A DNA stretch of 64,000 bases, from contig NZ_JADMLG010000011.1 in NCBI RefSeq assembly GCF_015674855.1, positions 238,323 through 302,322 on the forward strand. Reading direction: 5' to 3'. The notes under the pieces were generated by a model. The model ran no database searches, was not told the origin of the DNA, and saw nothing but the letters and a program-made list of their open reading frames with translations. A program made the position numbers and the translations under genes. Source of the DNA: Nocardia bovistercoris. Lineage in GTDB: Bacteria; Actinomycetota; Actinomycetes; Mycobacteriales; Mycobacteriaceae. Numbering within the stretch: position 1 is the first letter of the stretch; each line of letters starts with the position of its first letter. Shown here piece after piece: positions 35,923 through 45,600 of this stretch.

Positions 35923-36219
35923 TCACCGCACGATAACCGACAGCTCCCGCGACGCCGTCGCGCGAAACGGGTCTCCGGTCGTCAACCGCACCGTCGAGTC
36001 GCCCGGCGCGGGTGCGCGGAGCACGACCACGTCCGGCGGTCCCTCGGGTGCGAGCACCCGTCCGTCCGGCAGTGGTGTCGAGTCTCGGTACACACCGAGA
36101 ACCTCGACCGAACAGCCCGATGACACCCGCGCTCCCGCGGCGGGCAGCAGCACGATGTCACCGGGCCGCAACTCGAATACGTGGGGTGCGGCGTTCGGGT
36201 GTGCGCGGCGGCGGTGCAT
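35923..36219 (-). CDS. Small beta-rich protein, possibly a 5'-truncated gene
   Basis: A 98-residue frame ending ELSVIVR. The part after residue 15 (FELRPGDIVLLPAAGARVSSGCSVEVLG... VRLTTGDPFRATASRELSVIV) looks like a genuine beta-sandwich repeat found in exported actinobacterial proteins. Its first 14 residues are Arg/His-rich and there is no ribosome-binding site, so the true start, perhaps with a signal peptide, may be lost. It lies in a strip of gene fragments. I do not recognise a function. Confidence 0.4.
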   Translation of the reverse strand: MHRRRAHPNAAPHVFELRPGDIVLLPAAGARVSSGCSVEVLGVYRDSTPLPDGRVLAPEGPPDVVVLRAPAPGDSTVRLTTGDPFRATASRELSVIVR

Positions 36220-36237
36220 GATCGCGCTGGAGGTCGC

Positions 36238-36597
36238 TCATTTCGGGCAGAGAGTCGCCATCGGATATCCGGGTGCTTGCCGTTCCCATTCGGCGGCGTC
36301 GAGGAGTGTGCTTCCGCTGGTGCAGATCTGGTCGGCGACGGTGTCGGGGTCGGTGGTCCAGAGGCGGACGACTCTCTCGTCGCCCGCGCCGACGAGCAGT
36401 CGGCCGTCACGACCGAATCTCGCGTCGTTCACCCGGCCGTGGTAGGCGGTGAGGTTCGGGATAGCGAGTGCGAAGTCATGCCCCGAAAAACTCGGTCGGA
36501 GGAAGAAGTGTCGTCCGAAGTTCCCCGAAATACCGGGCCGGCAGCTGCTGACGGGGTGGATAGACGGTTGCGCGGTCTGCTGTACCCACCAAAAGAC
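36238..36597 (-). pseudogene. C-terminal remnant of a WD40-repeat protein
   Basis: Open on the minus strand from 36597 to the stop at 36238. The first half reads VSSCRPG...FSGHDFALAIPNLTAYHGRV, then VNDARFGRDGRLLVGAGDERVVRLWT is an intact WD40 blade. The tail, DPDTVADQICTSGSTLLDAAEWERQAPGYPMATLC, is the standard ending of actinobacterial WD40/STAND proteins (IC...LT..EW...P). No N-terminal domains remain: translation upstream meets a TGA at 36600. Only the last one or two blades survive, so this is a decayed gene. Confidence 0.65.
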
Positions 36598-36747
36598 TCA
36601 CAAGCCGCTATTCAAGAAAGCAACGATTCCGATAGCGGACCTCTCGGATGGTTATCCGACCGCTGTCCAGAGCACGAATATTCCTGCTACGGTTGCATTG
36701 CGCCGAAGTTGACCACCTCGACACGACCCTCGTGAATCGGCCGTCCA

Positions 36748-36921
36748 CTACGGCTCGAGCCGTACTCGACCCTCTTCGATTTCGTAGCCGCGCTCACAAT
36801 TCACACCGCAGCCGCATACCGGAAGGAAGACGTCTGCATCCTCGTCGATTTCGAGCTTTCCCACGATGCCGCATCCGGCAACCGCAGCACCGGAAGGGCC
36901 GCGCCGCACGGGTGGTCGCAT
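36748..36921 (-). CDS. Possible small cysteine-containing protein
   Basis: A 57-residue frame from ATG 36921. After a basic leader (MRPPVRRG) it reads AGCGIVGKLEIDEDADVFLP and then VCGCGVNCERGYEIEEGR, so four cysteines are spread as C...CxCxxxC, which could bind metal. The acidic, non-arginine composition of the C-terminal 35 residues is unlike shadow frames in this GC-rich DNA. There is no convincing ribosome-binding site, and it lies antisense just before the FAD fusion gene. Support is modest. Confidence 0.3.
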   Translation of the reverse strand: MRPPVRRGPSGAAVAGCGIVGKLEIDEDADVFLPVCGCGVNCERGYEIEEGRVRLEP

Positions 36922-36958
36922 CCAACGATCAAGTCACCCGGTACGGAGGAGGCGTTCG

Positions 36959-39448
36959 TTGTCAGCGCAAGGTCGAACAGGTAGACCGATCGAAGTGATC
37001 GTGCTCGGTGCGGGCATCGGCGGGCTCACCGCGGCCGCCGCACTGCGACAGGCCGGTTTCGCGGTGGAACTCTACGAGGCGGCGCCGGAACTACGCGGGC
37101 AGGGATTCGGACTCGCGTTGCAGGCCAACGGGATCACGGCGCTGCGCACGATCGGTCCTGGCATCGAGGAGGAACTCCTCGAACGCGGCGGCAGAATCGA
37201 GACCTTCCGATTCAACACCGCCGACGGGACCCGGCTACGGGAATTCCTCGTGCGCCGCCAGGACGAGCGGCTCGGCGCCCCGAGTGTCGCCCTGCACCGC
37301 AGGGACCTGCACGCGGTCCTGTTGCGCGCGATCGGCGACACGCCGACCCATACCGGCGCGCGTGCCAGTCGGTTCATCGACGACGGCGAGCGGATCCGGG
37401 TCGAATTCGCCGACGGTCGCGTCGCCGACGGTGACCTGCTGGTCGGAGCCGACGGCATCCATTCCGTGGTGCGCGCGCAGTTGCACGGGCGCGCCGAGCC
37501 GCGTCCCGGCAATTTCGTCGCGTGGCTGGCCTGCGCCCCGTTCGAGCACGCCGCGGTGCCGCGCGGCTCCTCCATCCACTATTGGTCCACCGGAATGCGT
37601 TTCGGCATCCACGACATCGGCCACGGTCGGGTGTACTGGTGGGGAACGATGACCATGCCGGGTGCGCTAGCCGCGAACTGGCACGGCGACAAAGAGGACC
37701 TGCGGGGGCTCTACGCCGACTGGGCGCCGGAGGTGCGCGCCTGTATCGATCGCACCGACTGGGCCGACGTGCTCGCCGTGCCATGCCAGGACCGCCCGCC
37801 GTTGGACCACTGGGGGCGCGGCCGCGTCACCCTGCTCGGCGATGCCGCGCATCCGATGCTGCCCAGCCTCGGCCAGGGCGCCAACTCCGCCATCGAGGAC
37901 GCGGTCGTGCTGGCGAACAGCCTGCGTACCTCGCTGGATCCCGTTGCGGGACTGCGCCGTTACGAACGGATGCGCGCGGATCGCACCGCGACGTTGATCA
38001 ACGGGTCGAGGTCGCTCGGCAGGATCGAGCAGTTGGTCGACCCAGCACTGGTGAAGGTGCGCGACACCTACCTGCGGTTCGCGCCCGCCGAACACTTCCT
38101 GCGCGAGATGGCCGAGCCGATGTCGTTTCCGCCGCTCGACGGCCCGACCGCGCGCCTGCCACGCCCGCTGTCCCCGGCGGAACGCTGGCACTGGATCGCC
38201 GATCAGCTGGCGCCGCTGCACATTCTGGCCCGCGTGCGGGTGCACGGCTCGATCACCGCCGAACAGGTGCGGGTCGGCTTGGACGAAGCCCAACGCGCGC
38301 ATCCGCTGCTCGGTGTGGCCGTCGTGGCCGAGAGCGACGGCACCGCGCCGCGTTTCGTACCCGTGTCGACGCCGATTCCGCTGCGCCACGTCGAATCCGC
38401 GGATCCGACGGCCTGGCTGACCGAAGTCGACGACGTCGAACTTCGCGATCACTTCGACTGGCGCACCGGCCCGCTCGCCCGCGCCGTGCTGATCACCGAT
38501 ACGAACGGTGAGGCGAGCGACCTGATACTCACCCTGCACTACGCGATCGCCGACGGGGAGAGTGCGATGGCGGTGGCGAAGCAGGTGCTGCAAGTCGCGG
38601 CGGGCGAGGTCGCCGCCCTCGAACCCGCCCCGGTCCGGCCTGGACCGGAGGACTTGTTCCCGGCCGGATTCACGGGCGCGCGTGGCTTGGGCCGCACCGT
38701 CGGCGCCTTGCTGCGCGACCAGAAGTCCCAGCTGCGGCGACCGCGGCGATTGGAACCCACCCGGCTCGCCCCGCCGTCGCGGTGCCGCAGCCGTGTCGTG
38801 CACCGCGGCCTCGACGCCGATCGGCTCGACGCCCTGCTGGCGGCCTGCGAACGCCACGGGGTCGGCCTGCGCGCCGCCCTGTCCGCGGCGCTGCTCACCG
38901 CGTCGGCTCGCGAATCGGGCGCCGACGCCGAATCCTGGTACACGGTGGGCAGTTCGGTGAACTTCCGCGACCGGCTCGGCGTCGTCGCCGATGCCGAGGT
39001 CGGAACCTATCAGGGCATGATCGCGACCGCCGCGCGGTATGCGCCGTGGCGCTCGCTGTGGCAGATCGCGGCCGGGCTCGAGCGTGCCTACGACACGCGA
39101 ATGGACCGCGACGACCACCTCGCGATGTTGAACATGCTCGCTGTGGCCGCGCCGAAATCGGTGGCCGACAGTGCGTCCGCGGTCCGGATGATGCGAACGC
39201 GAGGACCGGGCCACCTGTGTATCACCGACCTGGGGCACTACGCGTTCCCTGACAAGATCGGCGCGTGGCGGCTGTCGGGTGCGCAGTTCGTCTCGGGTAT
39301 GTCGATATGCGGATTCATCATGGCCACCGCCAACGCCACGCACGGCGAACTGTTCTTCAACCTGGGTTATGTCGAGCCCGCGGTGTCCCGCCAACGCGCC
39401 GATCGGCTCGCCGACGAGAGTATTCGCGCTCTGCTGTCGGCGATCTGA
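36959..39448 (+). CDS. FAD monooxygenase fused to a condensation-like acyltransferase
   Basis: An 829-residue two-part protein. Residues 8-400 are a class A flavin monooxygenase: GAGIGG at 17-22, a DG segment in LLVGADGIHSVVRAQL, and GDAAHPMLPSLGQG with Asp295 binding FAD. Residues 430-829 resemble the PapA/condensation acyltransferase fold, from WIADQLAPLHILARV to a C-terminal SICGFIMATANATHGELFFNLGY. Its HHxxxDG motif reads HYAIADG (His527, Tyr528, Asp532): the second, catalytic His is Tyr. TTG 36959 is the start, with GGAGGAGG six bases before it. It lies 171 bases before the NRPS on the same strand and probably tailors that product. Confidence 0.82.
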   Translation: MSAQGRTGRPIEVIVLGAGIGGLTAAAALRQAGFAVELYEAAPELRGQGFGLALQANGITALRTIGPGIEEELLERGGRIETFRFNTADGTRLREFLVRRQDERLGAPSVALHRRDLHAVLLRAIGDTPTHTGARASRFIDDGERIRVEFADGRVADGDLLVGADGIHSVVRAQLHGRAEPRPGNFVAWLACAPFEHAAVPRGSSIHYWSTGMRFGIHDIGHGRVYWWGTMTMPGALAANWHGDKEDLRGLYADWAPEVRACIDRTDWADVLAVPCQDRPPLDHWGRGRVTLLGDAAHPMLPSLGQGANSAIEDAVVLANSLRTSLDPVAGLRRYERMRADRTATLINGSRSLGRIEQLVDPALVKVRDTYLRFAPAEHFLREMAEPMSFPPLDGPTARLPRPLSPAERWHWIADQLAPLHILARVRVHGSITAEQVRVGLDEAQRAHPLLGVAVVAESDGTAPRFVPVSTPIPLRHVESADPTAWLTEVDDVELRDHFDWRTGPLARAVLITDTNGEASDLILTLHYAIADGESAMAVAKQVLQVAAGEVAALEPAPVRPGPEDLFPAGFTGARGLGRTVGALLRDQKSQLRRPRRLEPTRLAPPSRCRSRVVHRGLDADRLDALLAACERHGVGLRAALSAALLTASARESGADAESWYTVGSSVNFRDRLGVVADAEVGTYQGMIATAARYAPWRSLWQIAAGLERAYDTRMDRDDHLAMLNMLAVAAPKSVADSASAVRMMRTRGPGHLCITDLGHYAFPDKIGAWRLSGAQFVSGMSICGFIMATANATHGELFFNLGYVEPAVSRQRADRLADESIRALLSAI

Positions 39449-39619
39449 CAAGTCCGGTCACGACCGTGCTCGTCACGGTGGGACATCGATGTCCGCGACG
39501 ACCATTCACGCTGTCCCAGAACTGAATATCCGCGGCAACGGGTTGCCCGTCGGCGTCGTCACGGTAGATTCCCGACCGATCACAGACCCGCGCCGCGTCC
39601 GTCGCGATTAGGAGTGGTT

Positions 39620-42600
39620 GTGACCTCTCGAACCAACACGAGGACCTCTCGAACCAACACGAGGACCGCTCGAACCGATACGAGTCCCGGACATCGCACC
39701 GAGGCGTGGCCGGTCAGTGCCTACCAGCGCGACGTGCTCGGTCTGGCGTTCCGCGTTGCGCCCGAACCCGTCGCGCAACAGACCTACAGCCTGCGCATCG
39801 ACAGGCCGCTCGACATCGAGCGGCTGCAAGCCTGCTGGCGGCGGGCGCTGCTGGGCGACGACGCCTTCCGGCTGCGCTTCGAATTCGAGAACGGCGAATT
39901 CCGCCAATGGATGTCGGAGGAGATCGCGCCGGTCGAGATCGTCGACCTCACCGGCGCGCCGGATCCGGAGACCGAGGCCCGAGAATGGCTGTGGCGTGAG
40001 GCGGGCGCCCCCGCGCGCCCGGATGAGCCCGCCCGCGCGGTCGCCGTGGTGGATCGCCCCGACCGGTTCTTCCTGATGTTGTCGCTGCATCACGCGCTGA
40101 CCGACGGCTACGGCATGAATCCGCTCGTCGCCACGATCGACGCGGGCTACAAGATGACCGACGTTCCGCTCGACCTGCTCGCGCGGCCGGAACCGACCGA
40201 CGAGCACACCGACCGTTCCGCCGCCACCTATCGCGACATCGTCGAGGACGACGCGATGTACCGGGCCTCGGCGCGGTACGCGGCCGACCGCGCCGGTCTG
40301 CTCGCCGCGTTGCACGGTGTCGAGCCCGCGCTGTTCCCCGCGCGGCACGGCACGCCGAGAATGGTGCGCGGACACTACCGCACGATGATTCCCGGTGCGT
40401 ATCTCGACCGGGTCCGCGCCACCGGTGTCTCCGTCTTCGCCTATCTGATGGCCGCGGTGGCGACCTATCTCACGACGATCCATCGCCGCGAGCAGGTGGT
40501 GATCGGCGTCCCGATGCTGAACCGACATTCCGCGCAGACGTATCGCACGCAGGGCCATCGCGCCAATGTGGTCCCGTTGCCGGTGCGCGTCGATCGCGAT
40601 CTGCCGCTCGTGCGGATCGCGGAGCAGGTGTCCCAGCGGATCCGAGAGCTCAAGAAGTATCAGCGTTTCCCGTACGGCGAGCTGGCCCGTGCGGTGAATC
40701 CCGACCCGGCCGCGCCGCCGCTCTACGATGTGGCCTACTCCCACATGAAACTTCCCGACGCCGACCACGTGCACGAGCTGATCTCGAAGACCACGGTGCA
40801 CAACCCGGGCACGGCGACGAACGCGGTGACCATCGTCTCCGGGGAGGACGGCCGGGACGGCACGCTCGGCATCCAATTGTTCTACGACGAGCGCGTTTTC
40901 GACGCGAACTTCCCGATCGAGGCGGCGGTGCGCAGTATCGCGACCATGCTCACCGCGTCGCTGGACCGGCCGGAGACGCCGGTGCGCGCGCTGCCGCTGC
41001 TGTCGGAGCGGGCGCGCGCCGAAATGGCGGCGTTCGAGGCGGGACCGCGTATCGAGTTCCCGGACACCACGATCGATCGGCTCTTCACCGCGACAGCGAC
41101 CGACCATCCGAACCGGGTCGCGGTGATCTCCGCCGATTCGGGCAAGTCGACCTACGCCGAATTGCTCGGTCTGGTCGACGGTTTCGCCGCTCGCCTGCAC
41201 GAACTCGGCGCGACCGGCAACGAATGCGTCCCGGTGATTCTGCCTCGATCGACCGAGATGCTCGTCGCCGTGCTCGCCGTCCTGCGCGCGGGCTGCGCGT
41301 ACGTCCCCCTCGATCCCGACGCACCGACCGTGCGCCTCGAGGCGGCCATCACCGACTGTGGAGCCCGCTTCGTGGTCGCCGGAAGCGACCACGCACAGTT
41401 GTGCGCGGACCTCGGCCCGACTCGCGTCGCGGTGGACGACATCCGTCCCGGCGCCTTCGACAGCCGCGCGCGCCCGGACGCCCTGAGCTACCTGATCTAC
41501 ACCTCGGGCTCCACCGGGGAGCCGAAAGGGGTAATGGTCGAGCACCGTTCGGTTGTCAACCGGCTGACCTGGATGCAGCGCCGCTATCCGCTGGCCGCCG
41601 ACGACGTGATCCTGCACAAGACGCCCACCACCTTCGACGTCTCGGTCTGGGAGTTGTTCTGGTGGGCCATATCCGGGGCTTCGGTCGCTGTGCTCGGTGG
41701 CGGCGGCGAGCGTGACCCGCGCCGGATCGTGGCTGCCATCGAGGCGAACGCAGTGACCGTCGTGCACTTCGTGCCGTCCATGCTCGCGGCCTTCGTCGAC
41801 GAACTCGAGGCCGACCGCACCGCCGTGACGCGGGTCGCGAGCCTGCGCCGGGTGTTCAGCAGCGGTGAAGCGCTGCCGCCCGCGCTGGTCCGCCGCTTCT
41901 ACGCCGCCTTCACCGCCGTCGGGGAAGGCGGTCCGCGGTTGGTGAACCTCTACGGGCCCACCGAGGCCACGGTCGACGTCTCGTCTTTCGATTGTCCGCT
42001 GCCCGACGACCCGCGGTTCACTCGAGACGACGCCGCGCACGACACGGTGCCGATCGGACGCCCGATCGACAATATCGACCTGCTGGTCCTCGACGAATCC
42101 GGCAGGCGGTTGCCGATCGGCGTGCCCGGCGAGCTGAATATCGCGGGCGTCGGTCTCGCGCGCGGCTACCGCGCTCGCCCCGACCTGACCTCGACCGCCT
42201 TCGTCGATGATCCGACGGTGCTCGGCGGCAGACGCTACCGCACCGGCGACCTGGTACGCCGCCGTGCCGACGGCGACCTGGAGTTCCTCGGCCGCCTCGA
42301 CGATCAGGTCAAGATACGCGGCAACCGGATCGCCCTCGGCGAAGTGCGCGACGCGATCCTGGCCTGCGCGGGCGTACGCGCCGCCGTCGTCGTCGCCGAG
42401 CGGGCGCAGGGGCACGGATCGCAGCTGGTCTGCTATTTCGTCGGCGACGCCGTGACCGGCCCGGAGATCGCCGCGCGGCTGGCGATTCGCCTGCCCCGCT
42501 ATATGATTCCGACCCGGCTCGCGCGCATCGAACGAATTCCGCTGACACACCACGGAAAAGCCGACCACAAGGCGCTGGCCGAGTTGGCGGACCCGGGGGC

Positions 42601-45600
42601 CACGAATTCCGGGGGCGCGTCGATCGAGCCTCGGACACCGGTCGAAGCCGAGCTGGCGCGGGTGGTGCGCACCGTGCTCGGGATCGAGTCCATCGGCGTC
42701 CACGACAACTTCTTCACCCACGGCGGCGACTCCATTCTCGCGCTGTCGGTGCGCACCGCCGCGGAACGCGCCGGCCTGTACTTCGACGTGGATACCTTCC
42801 ACACCCATCCGACGATCGCTGAGCTCGCCCGGATCGTGTCCGAGGGACCGAGCGGCGACCGGCCGAGTGTGACCGATCGATTGGCGACGGTGCCGCTGAT
42901 CGACCGCGCCGCCCTACAGCACGCCGAGGACGCCTTCCCCGCCACCGCACTCCAACTCGGCATGCTGTTCCACAGCATCGAGCGCGCGGGATCGGCGACG
43001 TACAAGGACGTCTTCCGCTATCGCCTCGACATGCCGTGGGACGCGGATCAATTCCGTGCCGCATTCGACCGACTCGTGCGCCGCAGGCCCGCCCTGCGCT
43101 CTTCCTTCGCACCGAGCGAGTATTCGATCCCCCTGCAGATCGTGCACGCCGCGATCGATGGCGAGCTCGAGATCGTCGATCTCGCCGAATTCGATCCGGC
43201 GGACGCCGCGCGAGAGATCGAGGACTACATCCGGGCGCGCCGACACGCCGACTACGACTTCGGCCGGGGGCCGCTGCACGCCGTGCGGGTGTTCCGGCAT
43301 CGGTCCGGCCCCGCGCGGGCGAGCATCGATCTGGTGCTCAGCTTCCACCACGCCATCCTCGACGGTTGGAGTGTCGCGACCTCGGTCTTCGAACTGCTGG
43401 TCGACTATCTGAACAAGCTCGGACTGCTGGAATCCGATATCGATGACACGCCACAGCCCACCGGTGTCCTCGCCGAGTACGCACAAGCCGAAGTCTTAGC
43501 GGCGCAGAACGATTCGGCCCGTGAATTCTGGCGGACGACGCTGGCGGGCGCCGAGACGACCGCGCTGACCGGATTGGAGGTCCACGAGAGCGCGCGAGCG
43601 GCACGACGACCGCACTCGGCCGCGGTGCTGCCGCGCGGCCTCGCCGAGCGGGTCACCGCCTTCGCGGCCGGGCACCGACTGCCGGAGAAGGCCGTCTACC
43701 TCGCCGCGCACTGCCTCATGCTCCGAACCCTGACCGGCCGCGGCGATATCACCACCGGTGTGATCGGCCACGGTAGGCCCGATCGCGCGGGCGCGGAGAA
43801 TTTCGCGGGCCTGTTCCTGAATACGCTGCCCATGCGGCTCGATGCCTCCGCGACGACCTGGCGCGAAGCCGTCGAACAGGTGGCTCGCCTCGAACGCGAC
43901 TCCTATCCGTATCGGCGATATCCGTTGCGTTCCATCCTGGCCGACGGCGGACCCGCCATCGAGACGGCGTTCAACTTCGTGAACTACCACCTGTTCACCC
44001 CGATCCTCGGTTCGGACCGAGTCACTCTGCGCGAGTTCGACGTTCGCGAGGAAACCAACTTCCAACTGCTGGTAACGGTGGTCCGGGACCCGCGCGACGG
44101 CCGAATGCGGGTGCGAGTCGACGGTGATCGCGCGCTGACGCAGGAACAGTGCGACGCGGCCGCGGTGACGCTGCTGCGCATGTCGGCGGCGATCGTCGCG
44201 GACGTGGACGAGCCGATCGACCGCGCCACCGGTCCGGCCACCGCGCGCGACGTCGGCGCCCTGGTAGCCGACACGGCCGCGCTTCGTCCGCACGCCGTCG
44301 CCATCCGAGGCGATGAGTCCGCCATCACCTACGACGATCTGATCGAACGCGGCGAACGACTCACCCGGCGGCTCGGCGGAGCGGGCATCGGGCCAGGCGA
44401 CCGGATCGGCATCCTGATGCGACGCCGTCCGGAAACGGTGCTCCTGGTGCTGGCGCTGGCGCGGATCGGAGCGACCTGCGTACCGCTCGATGTCGGCTAC
44501 CCGCGGTCTCGCCTGAATCTGATGATCGACCGGGCACGCCCGCGCCGGGTGATCGCCGACGCCGACTTCGCCGAGATCGTCGACGATGCCCGGCTGGTCC
44601 TCGACACCGCGGACCTGTTCGCTCCGGCCGACGACGCCGCCACCGAATCCACCGTCCCCGAACACCTCTCCCCCGACGCGATCGCCTACGTGCTGTTCAC
44701 CTCCGGCTCGACCGGTGAACCCAAGGGCGTGGCCATGTCGCATCGCGGCCTGACCGCGCTGGTGGACTGGCAGATTCGCAGCCGGTCGGGGCGCGACCCG
44801 GCCACCACGCTGCAGTTGGCGCCGTTGAGCTTCGACGTGGCGTTCCAGGAGATCTTCACGACCCTGGCGACCGGATCCACGCTGCGGGTGAGTTCAGCGG
44901 ACTTGCGCGCCGACGTCGAAGAGCTACTGAATACGGTGGTGGACGAAGGCATCGAGCGCCTGTTCCTGCCCTACGTCGCGCTCCAGGCCTTCGCCGAAGC
45001 CGCGGTGGCGCGGCGCAGGTTCCCGGCGCGCCTCAAAGTTCTCGTGTCCTCCGGTGAGCAATTGCGCATCACCGGCGAGATCCGCGAACTGTGCCGCCGC
45101 GTGCCGGGACTGCTACTCGAAAATCAGTACGGCCCAACGGAATCACACGTCGCGACCACCTTCTCCCTGCACGGCTCTCCCGACGGATATCCGGCGCTGC
45201 CGCCCATCGGCCGTCCGGTCGACGGCGACACCGCCGAATTGCTCGACAGCGCACTGTGTCCGGTCGCCGACGGCGTGATCGGCGAGTTGTATCTCGGCGG
45301 CAGGTCGCTCGCGAGCGGCTATCACGACCGGTCCGGCCTGACCGCGCAGCGGTTCGTGGCGGCCGACGGCGGTGACATCCGCTACCGCACAGGTGATCTC
45401 GGCGTGCGCCTGAGTTCGGGCGACCTCGTCTGCCTCGGCCGCGGTGACAGTCAAGTGAAGATCCGCGGCTTCCGGGTCGAGCCCGCCGAGGTGGAGCTGT
45501 GCGTGCTCGGCCTGGTCGAGCGATACCCGGCCATCACCGAAGTGGCAGTGGTGGCACGGAGATTCGGCGGTGTCGACGGCGAACTGGTCGCCTTCCTGGT

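Noticed and set aside
36181..36735. 184-codon plus-strand frame across the debris strip
   Set aside because: It lies antisense to a recognisable WD40 blade; composition is not protein-like and no motif is seen.
39608..42808. Open frame of over 1000 codons antisense to the NRPS
   Set aside because: It mirrors the codon pattern of the NRPS on the opposite strand, has no recognisable domain, and the sense strand is clearly coding. Similar long antisense frames at 11354-13684, 13721-15262 and 59067-60950 are rejected for the same reason.
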